NCBI RefSeq assembly: GCF_020781975.1
Contig: NZ_JAJGNI010000002.1
Location: 248,001-312,000 of the forward strand
Length of the DNA: 64,000 nucleotides
Source: Microbacterium schleiferi
GTDB taxonomy: Bacteria; Actinomycetota; Actinomycetes; Actinomycetales; Microbacteriaceae
Direction of reading: 5' to 3'
Shown here: in pieces, positions 26,983 through 35,014 of the stretch
Layout: each line of letters opens with the position of its first letter
Position numbering within the stretch: position 1 is the first letter of the stretch
Notes under the pieces: generated by a model
The model's input: only the letters and a program-made list of their open reading frames with translations
What the model was told of the DNA's origin: nothing
The model's database searches: none
Translations under genes and position numbers: made by a program

Positions 26983-27855
26983 TCACGCGGCGTCGCCGAA
27001 GCCCCGCTCGCGGAAGAGGTCGATGCTCTCGCGGAGGGCCCGCAGGACGTAGGGCGGAAACTCCATGCCCTGCTCGTTCGCCCACAGTAGCTGCGCTTCG
27101 ATGCGGCCGACTTCGCGCGCGTACTTGTCGAGGTCGGTGTCGAACCCGAGGCTTGTGACGACGCCGCCCATCTGCGCGCGGTAGCGGTCCTGTCCGTTCG
27201 TGCCGACGAGGTTGTAGGTCTTCTCGCGCAGGACGCGGGCGAGGTAGAGCTGCCAGGGTCGCAGCGCCCCGGAGTGCACGAGCTCGGTCGCGCTCATCCG
27301 ATAGAAGGCGAAATGGCCGGGTTCTTGCCGACGGATGGGCGCGATGATCGTCTCGGCGATCGCGGTCTCACCGAGCCCTGTCATCCCGCTGTGGATCGTG
27401 TTGTAGGCGAGCACCGCCTGCCGCTCGGTGCTGGCGCCGGTCAGGTAATACAGCAGCCGCGCGATGTCTTGGATCCCGGAGAAGTGCGCGAGCACGCCCA
27501 TGATCCGCATCTTGTGCGACACCTCGAGCACGGGCTCAGCCGCCGGGCGCCCGAGATCCTGCTGCAGTCGATCAAGGATCAGGCCGTGCTGGATCTCCTG
27601 CGGTTGCCACACGTCGGCGTAGAACATCCGGTCGACCTCGCTGACGTCTGGCAGCAGGACGAGAAGCTCGAGCACGTTGCGGTCGACTTCGAGTTCGACA
27701 CGAGCGAGGTAGTCGATCACATGCCCGTACCGGTCGGCGACGGCACGCGGGTCACGGATGCCGCGGTCGACGGAGTCCAACTCGATGGGCGGATGCTCCT
27801 CGCCGAGCCTCTGGACGTGCTCGAGAATCCGCTGGGACGTCACCGGCTCAGCCAT
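26983..27855 (-). CDS. Ferritin-like diiron protein of unknown function
   Basis: A 290-aa mostly helical protein. Two Glu-x2-His motifs (DVWQPQEIQHGLIL and RRQEPGHFAFYRM) about 105 residues apart, plus other conserved acidic residues, resemble the diiron site of acyl-ACP desaturase-type ferritin-like proteins. It may be an oxygenase or desaturase; the substrate is unknown. The ATG at 27855 is the only good start. It is divergent from the DrrA-type ATPase gene 83 bp away. Confidence 0.55.
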   Translation of the reverse strand: MAEPVTSQRILEHVQRLGEEHPPIELDSVDRGIRDPRAVADRYGHVIDYLARVELEVDRNVLELLVLLPDVSEVDRMFYADVWQPQEIQHGLILDRLQQDLGRPAAEPVLEVSHKMRIMGVLAHFSGIQDIARLLYYLTGASTERQAVLAYNTIHSGMTGLGETAIAETIIAPIRRQEPGHFAFYRMSATELVHSGALRPWQLYLARVLREKTYNLVGTNGQDRYRAQMGGVVTSLGFDTDLDKYAREVGRIEAQLLWANEQGMEFPPYVLRALRESIDLFRERGFGDAA

Positions 27856-27938
27856 GCATCCATCATGCGGGACAGTCCCCAGCCATGGGGCCGCGGCCAG
27901 GCACCCGGATGTCGCCGGAGACCGCTACCATCCCTGCC

Positions 27939-28916
27939 ATGGCTTTCATCGAGGCGACAGGGCTCGTCAAGACCTACCATCCGCGGGGCGCGCCGGTCGT
28001 CCGCGCGCTCGACGGGCTCGACCTGTCGGTGCCGGAGGGAACCGTCGCAGCACTGCTCGGGCCGAACGGCGCCGGGAAGACGACGACGGTCAAGGTGCTG
28101 ACGACCCTCATCCGACCGGATGCCGGTTCCGCGAGCATTGACGGTGTCGACGTGCTCGCCGAACCGCAGCAGATCCGCCGGATGAGCGGCGCGAGCGGTC
28201 AGTACGCCGCGGTCGACGAGAACCTCACCGGGTTCGAGAACCTCTTCATGGTCGGGATGCTCTACCACCTCGGGCGACGGCGGTCGACGCAGCGCGCGCG
28301 GGAACTCATCGAGCTGTTCGACCTCGTGGATGCCCAGAACCGCCCGGTGAAGGGATTCTCGGGCGGGATGCGGCGCCGCATCGATCTGGCCGGCGCACTC
28401 GTCATCAACCCGCCGGTCCTCTTCCTCGACGAGCCGACGACGGGACTCGACCCGCGCAGTCGACTCGCCCTGTGGGATGTGATCGAGTCGCTCGTCGCAG
28501 GCGGCACGACGGTGCTCCTGACCACCCAGTACCTCGAGGAGGCGGACCGCCTCGCCGACTCGATCTCGATCATCGACAACGGACGCGTGATCGCGAAGGG
28601 CACCGCTGACGAGTTGAAGTCCTCCGTCGGTGGGCAGCGCATCGCGGTCAGTCTCGTCTCCGAGGCCGACGCTGCCGCGATGAGCGAAATCCTCTCCCGC
28701 TACGGCACTGGCCCCGTCGCCTCCGACGGGGCGCGCAGCCTCGTGGTCCCCGTCTCCGACGGTGCCGATGCCCTGTCGCGGATCATGGCGGACACTGCCG
28801 CCGCAGGTGTCGACCTGCACGATGCCGGCATGCGCCGGCCCACCCTGGACGACGTGTTCCTGCAGCTCACGGGTCATGCCGCCGAACAGGCAGATGCCGA
28901 GGAGGACGCAGCATGA
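27939..28916 (+). CDS. ABC exporter ATP-binding protein (DrrA type)
   Basis: A 325-aa ATPase of the daunorubicin-resistance type: Walker A GPNGAGKTTT, Q loop, signature FSGGMRRRIDLAGAL, Walker B LFLDEPTTGLDPRSR, H loop TTQYLEEAD. A C-terminal DrrA regulatory segment ends in RRPTLDDVFLQLTG. The ATG at 27939 gives the conserved start AFIEATGLVKTYHPRGAPVVRALDGLDL. It overlaps the permease gene by ATGA. The exported compound is unknown, probably a drug or lipid-like molecule. Confidence 0.9.
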   Translation: MAFIEATGLVKTYHPRGAPVVRALDGLDLSVPEGTVAALLGPNGAGKTTTVKVLTTLIRPDAGSASIDGVDVLAEPQQIRRMSGASGQYAAVDENLTGFENLFMVGMLYHLGRRRSTQRARELIELFDLVDAQNRPVKGFSGGMRRRIDLAGALVINPPVLFLDEPTTGLDPRSRLALWDVIESLVAGGTTVLLTTQYLEEADRLADSISIIDNGRVIAKGTADELKSSVGGQRIAVSLVSEADAAAMSEILSRYGTGPVASDGARSLVVPVSDGADALSRIMADTAAAGVDLHDAGMRRPTLDDVFLQLTGHAAEQADAEEDAA

Positions 28917-29773
28917 ACGCTGACGTGACCCCCGCGACCGCACGGCCCGGCGAGACCCTGGCACCGATGCCGGGAACGCCGCTCACCCGGTTTGTCTCGG
29001 ATGGGTCGATCGCGACCTGGCGCAACCTGAAGAAGATCACTCGGGTCCCCGACATCCTGATCTTCACGCTGATCCAACCGATCATGTTCGTGCTGCTGTT
29101 CACGTTCGTGTTCGGTTCGTCGATCACCGTGCCCGGCGAGAACTACACCTCGTTCCTGATGGCCGGGATCTTCGCTCAGACCATCGTGTTCGGTTCCACA
29201 TACTCGGGCTCGGCGATGGCGCAAGACCTCAAGGACGGGATCATCGACCGGTTCCGCACGCTCCCGATGAACGGATCCGCGGTGCTGATCGGACGGACGG
29301 TCGGCGACCTCGTGATCAACGTGCTGTCGCTGGTCGTGATGATGCTGACGGGACTCATCGTCGGCTGGCGCGTCGAGTCATCGGCGCTGGACTTCATCGC
29401 GGGGGTCGCCCTGCTGCTGGTGTTCTCGTACGCGTTCTCGTGGGTCATGGCGTTCCTCGGGCTCGTGGTGCGCAGCCCCGAAGTCATCAACAACGCCTCG
29501 TTCCTGATCCTCTTCCCCCTGACCTTCATCTCCAATGCGTTCGTCCCGAGCGAGAACCTGCCCGGGCCACTGCGTGCGGTCGCAGAGTGGAACCCGGTGT
29601 CTGCGCTCGTCCAGGCGGCACGAGAGCTGTTCGGCAATGCTCCCGCGGGAAGTGCCGCGACGGATGCCTGGCCCCTTCAGCATCCAGTCGTCTACGTCCT
29701 GCTGTTCGCTGTGGCGATGCTCGTCGTGTTCGTGCCGCTCTCGATCCGCCGCTTCGCAACTCTCAGCCGGTAG
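28913..29773 (+). CDS. ABC-2 type exporter permease (DrrB type)
   Basis: A 286-aa permease with a cytoplasmic N-terminus and six membrane helices. The ABC-2 signature segment FLILFPLTFISNAFVPSENLPGPLRAVAEWNPVSALVQAAREL is present near the C-terminal third. It is translationally coupled to the ATPase (ATGA overlap), forming a complete two-gene exporter. A 181-bp gap follows in which no gene was recognised. Confidence 0.9.
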   Translation: MNADVTPATARPGETLAPMPGTPLTRFVSDGSIATWRNLKKITRVPDILIFTLIQPIMFVLLFTFVFGSSITVPGENYTSFLMAGIFAQTIVFGSTYSGSAMAQDLKDGIIDRFRTLPMNGSAVLIGRTVGDLVINVLSLVVMMLTGLIVGWRVESSALDFIAGVALLLVFSYAFSWVMAFLGLVVRSPEVINNASFLILFPLTFISNAFVPSENLPGPLRAVAEWNPVSALVQAARELFGNAPAGSAATDAWPLQHPVVYVLLFAVAMLVVFVPLSIRRFATLSR

Positions 29774-29954
29774 CGCACAGCTCCCACCGCGCGATGGCGG
29801 CCCGGTGGCTGGTCGTCAGTCCCCCAGATCCAGCCGTCGATCGCGCTGACAGCGTCCCACCAGCGACGGCGAGCCCTGCTCGGGCAACGAAGACAAGCGA
29901 TGCGGTTGACGCGCACATGATCACTGGCATCACCGCACCCAAGGACGAGCACTC

Positions 29955-30773
29955 TTACGGCGACACCGTGAGAGACGATGCGAACTGCGGACGACGGGGC
30001 ACCGCAGAGAGCGACGACGTGGAGACTCCCCCGTCGACGGCGAGCACTTGACCGGTGATGTAGGCCGCCTCTGAGCTGGCGAGGAAGCGGATGGCGCCCG
30101 CGATGTCCTCGACTCGCGCGGCGCGTTGGAGGGGTACCGGACCGACGACGTCGGCGACCCATTCGGGATCGGAAAGGAACCGGGAACTCGTCAACGGCGT
30201 ATCGGTGACGCCCGGAGCGACCGCGTTGACACGCACACCGTCCGCGCCGTAATCCGCCGCCATCTGCCGGGTGAGCCCCACAAGACCCGCCTTCGATGCG
30301 GCGTAGGCCGCCTGGGCGGGATAGCCGCGAAGGGCGATCGTGGACACGACGTTGATGATGCAGCCGCGTGTGCGTGCGAGATGCGGGAGGGCGGCCCGAC
30401 TCGTCCGAAACGCCGCAGACAGATTGACATCGATCATCCGGGCCCACGCATCGTCCGTTGTCTCATGCACGGGCATCGCACCCGAGATGCCCGCACAGTT
30501 GACGAGGACATCAAGGCGCCCCCACTCGGCAGCTATCGTGTCGACGACGTCGCGTGCCGCATCGGGGTCTGCGAGGTCCGCGATGAACGACCGCACGCCG
30601 TCGGTCTCGTGCGACGGCTGCGTCCGGTCGAGCACCGCCACACGGGTCCCGTCGGCTCTCAGCGCGGCGACGGTGGCCGCGCCGATTCCCGAAGCGCCAC
30701 CGGTCACCAGAGCGGCAGAGGGTGGGGCTCCGCCGCCCTCCAGCCGTTCATAGGCCACGAGATGCTCCTCCAT
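29955..30773 (-). CDS. SDR-family oxidoreductase
   Basis: A 272-aa NAD(P)-dependent short-chain dehydrogenase with ALVTGGASGIGAATVAAL, NCAGISG, the catalytic Ser of VVSTIAL and YAASKAGLV (Tyr and Lys), ending in QVLAVDGGVSTSS. Substrate unknown. Its 5' end overlaps the 3' end of the next SDR gene by 26 bp on the same strand, so the two are probably cotranscribed. The first 20 residues before ALVTGG could be shorter if a downstream GTG is used. Confidence 0.85.
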   Translation of the reverse strand: MEEHLVAYERLEGGGAPPSAALVTGGASGIGAATVAALRADGTRVAVLDRTQPSHETDGVRSFIADLADPDAARDVVDTIAAEWGRLDVLVNCAGISGAMPVHETTDDAWARMIDVNLSAAFRTSRAALPHLARTRGCIINVVSTIALRGYPAQAAYAASKAGLVGLTRQMAADYGADGVRVNAVAPGVTDTPLTSSRFLSDPEWVADVVGPVPLQRAARVEDIAGAIRFLASSEAAYITGQVLAVDGGVSTSSLSAVPRRPQFASSLTVSP

Positions 30774-31551
30774 CGACTCGGATGTCCGCTCCTGTCACAT
30801 TCGACGCGTCGTCACCGAGCAGGAACGCGATCACCGCGGCGACCTCCCTCGCCGTGCCGAGCCGGCCAAAGGGAAGTCCCCGCTCGTCCACGGCGTATCG
30901 CCGCATCCGCTCGTCGAGATCTGCGGGAGTGCCGGGGTGACTGCCTTCGAACCACCGACGGAACTGTGGTGTGTCGACGGGCCCAGGGGAGACCGTGTTC
31001 ACTCGGATGCCCGAGAGAGCCACCTCGCGCGAGAGCGCCTTGCTCGCCGTCGTGAGGGCCGCCTTGAAGGCGGCGTAGTCGATGTTGGGCGGCTGGGGCT
31101 CCGACGCGGCGAGGGAGCTGATGGATACGATCGCACCTCCCCCGCGCCGTTTCATCTCGGGAAGAACCGCCCGGATGCAGCGCATCGCTGTTGCGAAGTT
31201 GATTTCGTAGGATCTCGCCCAGTCGTCATCGTCGATCGTCTCGAATCCGTCCTCCCGGTTGAGCTGCACTCCGACACAGTTCACGAGCGCGTCGATTCCC
31301 TGGAAGCGCTCGGCGGCGGCGTTGACGAAGTCCTCCGCACCACGCTCCGTGCTCAGATCGACGCTGACGGGAAGGTGATTCTCGCCGAGAGCTTCGTGCG
31401 GTGTGATGTCTGCACCGACGACCCGCAGCCCCTTCGCCAGCAGCAGGTCGGTGACTGCCGCGCCTATGCCTGAGGCCGCACCGGTGACGAGCGGATCCTC
31501 CTCCTCCTCGAGGAGCTGGGCGAGGTGCGACCGACCGAAGTGAGCAGTCAT
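30748..31551 (-). CDS. SDR-family oxidoreductase with 5' end replaced by antisense DNA
   Basis: From LVTGAASGIGAA (residue 21) onwards this is a normal short-chain dehydrogenase (NCVGVQ, SISSLAA, YAAFKAALT, VTGADIRVDGGASRGL). Residues 1-20 (MTAHFGRSHLAQLLEEEEDP) are not SDR-like; they are the reverse complement of the IclR gene on the other strand. The boundary is at about 31491/31492. The hydrophobic start of the first beta strand is missing, so the product may not bind cofactor well. The frame is still open, so it may be expressed from the neighbour's DNA; function is doubtful. Confidence 0.7.
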   Translation of the reverse strand: MTAHFGRSHLAQLLEEEEDPLVTGAASGIGAAVTDLLLAKGLRVVGADITPHEALGENHLPVSVDLSTERGAEDFVNAAAERFQGIDALVNCVGVQLNREDGFETIDDDDWARSYEINFATAMRCIRAVLPEMKRRGGGAIVSISSLAASEPQPPNIDYAAFKAALTTASKALSREVALSGIRVNTVSPGPVDTPQFRRWFEGSHPGTPADLDERMRRYAVDERGLPFGRLGTAREVAAVIAFLLGDDASNVTGADIRVDGGASRGL

Positions 31552-32205
31552 CTCGGTGTTGCGAGTTCAACCGCCCACCGGCTTCTTGCGATGCTGGCAT
31601 GGCGCGGCTTCATCCGCCAGGACTCGCACACGAAGGCCTACATGCCGGGCCCGAGTCTTGCCCGGGTGGCCTACTCGGCGCGGCGACGCAATGATCTGGT
31701 CGCATCGGCACAGCCGATCGTCGACGAGCTGAGCGAGACCCTCGGCGAAACGTCGCACTTGGGAGCGTTGGAGGGTACCCGCGTTCGGTACCTCATCGCC
31801 ACGGAATCGGCGGCCCCGGTGCGTGTGGTCTCCCGTGTCGGCAAGGACTATCCCGCCCACGCGACGGCCGTCGGCAAGGCCCTCCTTGCCGGCCTGACGA
31901 CGGAACAGCTCCGAACGCTCTACCCCCGAGAAGCCCTGGAGGCACTGACACCGGCGACGGTCGCAACTCGGACCCAGCTCGCCGCACAGCTCGACCGCGT
32001 TCGCCGAGTTGGCTACGCCGTGAGCAGAGGCGAGAGCGGCGACGAGGGTGTGGCCGGCGTCGCTGTCATGGTGCCCAACGAGCTGGGCCTGCGGATAGCG
32101 ATAAACGTCTCGGCACCGTCCTACCGGATGCCGACCTCGCTTACGAAGTCCATCGCCGGCGAGTTGATGGACGCAGCGGGACGGCTGTCCGAGACGTTGC
32201 GGTAG
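31492..32205 (+). pseudogene. IclR-family regulator missing its 5' end
   Basis: Translation from 31492 gives RILLLLEELGEVRPTEVSSHLGV and continues as a normal IclR protein (STAHRLLAMLAWRGFIRQD, then the effector domain LGETSHLGALEGTRVRYL and KALLAGLTTEQLRTLYP). The start codon and about 20-30 N-terminal residues are missing; just upstream the DNA switches to the SDR gene on the other strand, and an in-frame stop occurs at 31471. A GTG at 31525 with GAGGAG upstream could start a product lacking helix 1 of the winged helix. The surviving part is closely similar to the intact IclR gene at 50055. Confidence 0.75.
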
Positions 32206-32241
32206 GCACCGCCGCCCAGGCCACTGCCGTCATGCACGGAC

Positions 32242-32275
32242 CGAGGGGACCTCGCGTGTGTACGAGGGCCCCTCG
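32242..32275. terminator. Bidirectional terminator-like hairpin
   Basis: CGAGGGG and CCTCG pair with CGAGG and CCCCTCG around the 8-base loop CGTGTGTA (12 pairs, one A/G mismatch). It lies between the convergent IclR remnant and the monooxygenase gene. No long T-run is present, as is common in high-GC actinobacteria. Confidence 0.7.
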
Positions 32276-32304
32276 CTCCGGCGACGCAACGCCCGAGATA
32301 CAGG

Positions 32305-32613
32305 TCAGTCGTCGTGCTTGCCTCGCTCGTAGCGCAGGTTGACGATCACGGGATCTCCGTCGAGGAACTCGCCGAGCCGTTCCAGGATGGGCGCCAACGC
32401 GGGCGATGTGTCGTGCTCGGCAGAGGCTGACTCATCCTCATATACCTCGAACATCGCGACGCTGGAGGGCTTGCCGTCGACGGCGTAGATGGCCCACTCA
32501 AGAGTTCCCGGTTCGATCTTGGTGTGTTGCCGGTTCGCCTCCAGGAGGACGCGGAACTCCTCGACCTTGTCCGCGCGCAACGGAAGCTCGACGTACTTCG
32601 CAACCTTCGTCAT
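32305..32613 (-). CDS. Antibiotic biosynthesis monooxygenase-type (putative quinol monooxygenase)
   Basis: A 102-aa dimeric alpha/beta-barrel protein of the ABM/YgiN type: VAKYVELPLRADKVEEFRVLLEANRQHTKIEPGTLEWAIY, then SVAMFEVYEDESASAEHDTSP. Members oxidise quinols or act as small catabolic accessory enzymes. It is the last gene of the minus-strand cluster that begins with the CUT2 ABC transporter, directly after an SDR gene. The substrate is not known. Confidence 0.8.
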   Translation of the reverse strand: MTKVAKYVELPLRADKVEEFRVLLEANRQHTKIEPGTLEWAIYAVDGKPSSVAMFEVYEDESASAEHDTSPALAPILERLGEFLDGDPVIVNLRYERGKHDD

Positions 32614-32631
32614 GTCGTGTTCCCTTCGTTC

Positions 32632-33417
32632 CTACAGATAGACGTGCGAGCCTGCATCGACCCGGTATGACGCGCCGGTGACCTGCCGGGCGAGGTCGGA
32701 CGCGAGGAAGACGATGACTGCGGCGACGTCAGCGGGGTCGTTCATCCTTCCCAGCGGAAGCTTCCGCATGTCTTTGGCGAAGTATTCCTTCGTCTCCTCG
32801 AACCCCTTGCCGAGCTCTGTCGACAGGCTCGATATGAAGCTGTCCATCGCGGGAGTCGCTGTCGGCCCCGGTGCGACGCAGTTCGAGCGGATGCCACGCG
32901 GGCCGAACTCCATCGAGAGGGACTTGGACAGACTCAGCACGGCTGCCTTCGAGACAGCGTAGTCGACGAAGAACGGATCCGGCTGTGTGGCTGCGTCGCT
33001 TGCCAAGCTGACGATCGCGCCACCGCCGCGCTCGATCATGTGCGGGATCGCGGCGCGGGATGCGCGGACGGCGGCGAAGAAGTTGACATCGAGCAGCGAA
33101 CGCCAGTCCTCGTCCGTCACCGAAAGGAAGCTCTCGCGGAAAGGCGCAAGGCCCACATTGTTGACGAGCACATCGACACCACCGAGCCTGTCTGCAACGG
33201 CGTCGACCCACCCTGCGATCGCACCGTCGGCGGTGACATCGAGCTCTGTCGTGTCGACCGCGTGGTCGCCGGCGATCGCAGCAGCAGCCGCCGGATTCCG
33301 ATCTGCGACAGCGACGCGTGCTCCCTGCTCGGCGAAGGCTGTCGCTGTCGCCAAGCCGATTCCCGAGCCGCCGCCCGTGATCAGAACGACCTTGTCCTTC
33401 AATCCGTACCCCGTCAT
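32632..33417 (-). CDS. SDR-family oxidoreductase
   Basis: A 261-aa short-chain dehydrogenase: KVVLITGGGSGIGLATATAF, NNVGLAPF, SLASDAA (catalytic Ser), YAVSKAAVL (Tyr/Lys), and a C-terminus RQVTGASYRVDAGSHVYL. The ATG at 33417 follows AGAGGAG and overlaps the stop of the VOC gene by 4 bp, showing it is part of the transporter-VOC-SDR-monooxygenase operon. It probably oxidises a hydroxylated catabolic intermediate; the specificity is unknown. Confidence 0.87.
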   Translation of the reverse strand: MTGYGLKDKVVLITGGGSGIGLATATAFAEQGARVAVADRNPAAAAAIAGDHAVDTTELDVTADGAIAGWVDAVADRLGGVDVLVNNVGLAPFRESFLSVTDEDWRSLLDVNFFAAVRASRAAIPHMIERGGGAIVSLASDAATQPDPFFVDYAVSKAAVLSLSKSLSMEFGPRGIRSNCVAPGPTATPAMDSFISSLSTELGKGFEETKEYFAKDMRKLPLGRMNDPADVAAVIVFLASDLARQVTGASYRVDAGSHVYL

Positions 33418-33971
33418 GAGGTCTCCTCTCTGTTGTTCCACATTCCCGGTTGTGCGAGCCGCGCCGCACCAGGCTTCTCGTACGCCATGCCGTGCGGCAC
33501 GCTGATCAGTTCGAGTTGGTACCCCCACGGTGTGATCACGTACACGAAGCGGGCTCCGTGATTCGGCTGTCCTTCGCCGACATCGGTCGGAGCACCGAGG
33601 ACACGCACACCCTCGATTCCCTGGAAGTACTCCACCGCCGCATCGACGTCGTCGACGTAGAAGCAGAGGTGGCTCGCGCCGATGTCGGAGTTACGCGGAT
33701 CATCCTTCTCCTGGTCTGGAGCGCGATACTCCATGAGCTCGAGGTTGGTGTGGGCGCCGAGCCGCACCATTCCGATGCGGAGCCTGCTGCGAGGATGCAC
33801 GTTGATGTTGGTGTACATCCAGTCGCCGGCGTCGTCTGCGAATTCGCCGGTCGTGTAGACGTGCTCTCCACCGACGACCTCGGTGAAGAAATCGATCGCC
33901 TGTTCGAGGTCGGGCACCGTGACGGCTACGTGGTCGACAGCGCGAAGGCCGGGGATCGGTGACTCGCTCAT
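33414..33971 (-). CDS. VOC-superfamily protein (glyoxalase/dioxygenase fold)
   Basis: A 185-aa vicinal-oxygen-chelate protein. The first half-module begins LRAVDHVAVTVPDLEQAIDFFTEVVGG with a metal-ligand His; the second contains ASHLCFYVDDVDAAVEYFQGIEGV, and YVITPWGYQLELISVP gives the terminal Glu ligand. It could be an isomerase, lyase or ring-cleaving enzyme. ATGA overlaps on both sides couple it to the permease and SDR genes. Confidence 0.8.
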   Translation of the reverse strand: MSESPIPGLRAVDHVAVTVPDLEQAIDFFTEVVGGEHVYTTGEFADDAGDWMYTNINVHPRSRLRIGMVRLGAHTNLELMEYRAPDQEKDDPRNSDIGASHLCFYVDDVDAAVEYFQGIEGVRVLGAPTDVGEGQPNHGARFVYVITPWGYQLELISVPHGMAYEKPGAARLAQPGMWNNREETS

Positions 33972-35014
33972 GCCTGCACCTCCGTCCCGGCGCGCTTTCG
34001 GCCCCGGAGGCGCCGACTGGTCTGAACCTTGCTCAGCGCGACCGCGATGATCAGCACCGCGCCGTTGAACAGGTACGGCATCCACGTCGGGGCGCCTGCA
34101 AGCAGAATTCCCTTCACGCCGAGTGCAACGATGTAGACCGCGACGAGCGTTCCCCAGATGTTGAATCGTCCCCGCTTGAACTGGGTGGCTCCCAGGAAGA
34201 CCGCGGTGAACGCGGGGAGAAGGTAGTCGCCGCCGATCGTCGGGTCACCGGTCCCGAGCCGTCCCGCGAGCAGGACACCCGCTCCGGCCGCAACAGTCGA
34301 GCCGATCATGAACGACATCACGATCCGGCGTTTGGTCTTGACCCCCGCGAGACGCGCGGCCTCCGCATTTCCTCCCGTCGCATAGAACTGCCGACCGAGC
34401 GGCGTGCGCTCCAGCACATACCAGAGCAGAAACGCCACGGCCAGGAGGATGTACACGGGATAGGTGACACCGAAGAGCTGTCCGGCCGCGAGGGCCTGGA
34501 AGTCCGACGGCAGCCCGAGGATCTGCTGACCACTGGTGATCCATTGGACGAATGCGGTGAGGAGCGCCGTCATTCCGAGGGTGGTGATGAAGCTGTCGAC
34601 GTTGAGGAGCGTGACGATCAGACCGTTGGCCAGACCGATGAGAGCCCCGACGGCGAGCGCGATAAGGATCGCGACCGGCGTCGGCAGACCCGCCTTCACG
34701 AGCATGAACGCGGAGACGACCGACCCGACGCCCAGCGTCATGCCGATAGAAAGGTCGAAGACGCCTGTGGCGAGCGGAACGCAGAGGCCGATCGCGACCA
34801 GGGCGGTGATCACTTGGGTGTCGAGCAGGCTCTTCCAGGTGGTCGCCGTCAGAAAGGTGTCGGGTACCCACAAGGCGAAGACGATCACCAGGATCACGGC
34901 GATGTAGACCGCGCTGGCGTTTTGGAACGAGATCGCCTCCAGCCACCGCCGTTGCGGCCGCTCCCTCGGCGACGCGGACTCTTCCGTCTTGGCCGTCGTG
35001 TCCATGTCGATCAT
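33968..35014 (-). CDS. CUT2-family ABC transporter permease (RbsC-like)
   Basis: A 348-aa permease with about nine membrane helices. The RbsC signature region is GVFDLSIGMTLGVGSVVSAFML, and the coupling segment includes GGNAEAARLAGVKTKRRIV. The ATG at 35014 overlaps the ATPase stop by 4 bp. Although CUT2 systems usually carry sugars, this one sits in an operon with catabolic VOC, SDR and monooxygenase genes beside aromatic ring-cleavage genes, so the cargo may be non-sugar. Confidence 0.88.
   Translation of the reverse strand: MIDMDTTAKTEESASPRERPQRRWLEAISFQNASAVYIAVILVIVFALWVPDTFLTATTWKSLLDTQVITALVAIGLCVPLATGVFDLSIGMTLGVGSVVSAFMLVKAGLPTPVAILIALAVGALIGLANGLIVTLLNVDSFITTLGMTALLTAFVQWITSGQQILGLPSDFQALAAGQLFGVTYPVYILLAVAFLLWYVLERTPLGRQFYATGGNAEAARLAGVKTKRRIVMSFMIGSTVAAGAGVLLAGRLGTGDPTIGGDYLLPAFTAVFLGATQFKRGRFNIWGTLVAVYIVALGVKGILLAGAPTWMPYLFNGAVLIIAVALSKVQTSRRLRGRKRAGTEVQA

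Noticed and set aside
29774..29954. Possible gene between the DrrB-type and SDR genes
   Set aside because: Short frames exist on the minus strand but show no recognisable domain or ribosome site; treated as intergenic.
31493..31498. GGATCC at the SDR/IclR junction and CTCGAG near the 54.98-kb junction as signs of laboratory joining
   Set aside because: Six-base palindromes are frequent in this GC-rich DNA, the third junction has none, and no vector-like sequence was seen.
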